Below, piece after piece: positions 37,375-38,592 of a stretch of 38,592 nt of DNA. Position 1 is the first letter of the stretch; each line of letters starts with the position of its first letter. This stretch comes from a virus: positions 1 through 38,592 of the IMG/VR virus record IMGVR_UViG_3300014501_000036; one strand, given 5' to 3'. The notes below the pieces were generated by a model. That model was not told where the DNA came from. It did not search any database and worked only from the letters and a program-made list of their open reading frames with translations. Position numbers and translations under genes: made by a program.

Positions 37375-38592
37375 ATGATGCAAAGATTAAGCTTTGCACC
37401 TGGGGTGGATACGATGCGCTCGCCCACAACTATGAGGGGTGGGTTTGTGGATGTAAATTTGTGCCGATTTCGTGAGGGCTGCGTAGAAAAATTCCTTGGG
37501 TGGGCACAAATAATACCCCAGGCCGTAAGCGGCGTCGCCCGGACGCTCCACTTCTGGACTGATCTCACAGACGATTCCTGGCTGGCGATCGGCACCAATT
37601 CGCAGCTTTATGTGTATTCCCAGACCGAGAACGCCCTTTACAACATCACGCCGGTAGGGTGGCCCGGCGGCTTTGCAAGTTCGGTTCCGGAGCAACGATA
37701 TTCGCCGATGATCTGGTCGCTCGATAATTTCGGGCAGGATCTCGTCGCCTTCCCGGCCGGGGGGCCTTTATACATCTGGAGCCCGACGATCCCGCCGAAT
37801 TTGGCGACGATCGAAATGAATGCGCCTGCGGTCAATCAGGGCGGCTTCGTCGCCATGCCGGAGGAAATCGTTGTTGCATTCGGGTGTACTCCGGTTGGAG
37901 GTGGAAATGCCGATCCGCTGTTGATCCGCTGGTGCGACGTACAGGACATCACCGACTGGACCGCGAGCACGACAAACCAGGCGGGATCCTTCCGTTTGTC
38001 GCGCGGCAGCCGGGTCGTGGGGGGGATTTCATGCGCCCTGGGGCAGTTCCTCTGGACCGACCTTGATATATGGGCGATGCAGTATGAAGGGTTTCCGCTG
38101 GTTTTTGGCTTCACTATCATCGGCGCCAACACCGGATTGCTCTCACAGAATGCGGTCGTTGCGGTCGGCAGCACGATCTACTGGGCATCCGATCATGGGT
38201 TCTTCACGCTTTCATCCTCAGGCGTTGCCCCGATCCCCTGCACCGTGTGGGACAAGTTCTTCGAGAATATAAACACGGCGCAAGAAGCCAAGGTGATTGC
38301 CGGCGCCAACCAGCATCATAACGAGGTCTACTGGTTCTTCCCCTCGGCCGGCGGGTCAGGAGAGATCGACTCGTTCGTGAGCTTCAATTACATGGAGAAT
38401 TTGTGGGCTTACAGCCTGGCAGACGGCAATGTTCCAAGTCTGATGGCGCGCACCGCATGGACCGATCAGAACCGTCCAGGCCAACCGTTGTCGATCGACC
38501 TCGCCGGGTTGCTGATACAGCAGGGTGTGGGGGTTGACGCCAACGGCCAGCCGATGACCGGCGTCTTTATCCAGACCGGCTACGTCGATGCC
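37375..38592 (+). CDS. Large tail protein (stabilisation or nozzle type), 3' end outside window
   Basis: At least 406 residues, no stop before the window end. The ATG at 37375 (or 37378) has GGAGCGG upstream. Features: MMQRLSFAPGVDTMRSPTTM, GGFVDVNLCRFREGC, EKFLGWAQ, ALYNITPVGWPGG and a long run of Trp- and Gly-rich beta blades (TDLTDDSWLAIGTNSQLYVY; GQFLWTDLDIWAMQYEGFPL). The pattern is common in podovirus tail proteins that sit below the neck (P22 gp10 or nozzle-like). It should continue for several hundred residues to the right. Confidence 0.8.
   Translation, partial: MMQRLSFAPGVDTMRSPTTMRGGFVDVNLCRFREGCVEKFLGWAQIIPQAVSGVARTLHFWTDLTDDSWLAIGTNSQLYVYSQTENALYNITPVGWPGGFASSVPEQRYSPMIWSLDNFGQDLVAFPAGGPLYIWSPTIPPNLATIEMNAPAVNQGGFVAMPEEIVVAFGCTPVGGGNADPLLIRWCDVQDITDWTASTTNQAGSFRLSRGSRVVGGISCALGQFLWTDLDIWAMQYEGFPLVFGFTIIGANTGLLSQNAVVAVGSTIYWASDHGFFTLSSSGVAPIPCTVWDKFFENINTAQEAKVIAGANQHHNEVYWFFPSAGGSGEIDSFVSFNYMENLWAYSLADGNVPSLMARTAWTDQNRPGQPLSIDLAGLLIQQGVGVDANGQPMTGVFIQTGYVDA

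Noticed and set aside
1-38592. tRNA genes, CRISPR arrays, integrase or attachment sites
   Set aside because: No cloverleaf-like sequence, regular short repeat-spacer pattern, recombinase motif or matching att repeat was seen by eye in any gap on either strand. A tRNA search program would be the decisive check.

Overview
The window is a stretch of a tailed dsDNA phage (or prophage) genome, read almost entirely on the + strand, with both ends cut inside genes. The base composition is GC-rich. A gene with alphaproteobacterial-style FG-GAP ('DILW..IWEM') repeats and GTG/TTG starts with GGAG-type ribosome sites point to an alphaproteobacterial host, perhaps Bradyrhizobium or Methylobacterium-like; this is inference. 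The packaging and head genes (large terminase, roughly 750-residue portal, scaffold-like protein, HK97-type capsid, short-tail adaptors and stoppers, S74 tail spike) resemble a podovirus. No tape-measure, sheath or integrase gene is seen.

Layout. 2-2854: large terminase, interrupted inside its Walker A motif by a class 3 intein carrying a LAGLIDADG endonuclease. 2841-8830: a tightly packed run of small, mostly unknown genes, many joined by ATGA/GTGA overlaps. It includes a CCHC zinc-knuckle protein, an Rrf2-like regulator, and a chimera of an IS1595 transposase N-terminus with an HNH nuclease. 8871-10709: accessory metabolism, namely a C5 cytosine methyltransferase and an orotidine 5'-phosphate decarboxylase flanked by imperfect direct repeats. 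10743-12544: a frameshifted small gene, then a metalloprotease-like protein with a damaged zinc motif and five FG-GAP repeats.

12708-25471: head module (portal, disordered Gly/Pro/Met protein, several small proteins, a GroES-like co-chaperonin, scaffold-like protein, decoration-like protein, major capsid protein). The capsid gene is bracketed by two composite endonuclease genes. 25475-38592: an XF1762 protein, virion proteins, two disordered 'RLDRRPR' proteins, a GIY-YIG endonuclease inserted at the 5' end of a neck gene, adaptor-type neck proteins, two tail-fibre or spike proteins with predicted signal peptides (one ending in an S74 chaperone domain), and the start of a large tail protein.

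Three notable themes stand out. (1) Selfish nucleases are dense: five unrelated architectures in 38.6 kb, all in or beside packaging, capsid or tail genes or the accessory region. The GIY-YIG element is paired with a second copy of its target gene's N-terminus in which every shared non-Met residue of the conserved motif uses a different codon, which looks like natural recoding of a homing site. (2) A 22-bp block ending in CGTACAAT recurs in front of three virion gene groups and looks like a phage late promoter. (3) A TTCCACATGGAA-type palindrome occurs three times. No tRNA, rRNA, CRISPR array or complete insertion sequence was found, and no gene-free stretch exceeds 300 bases.
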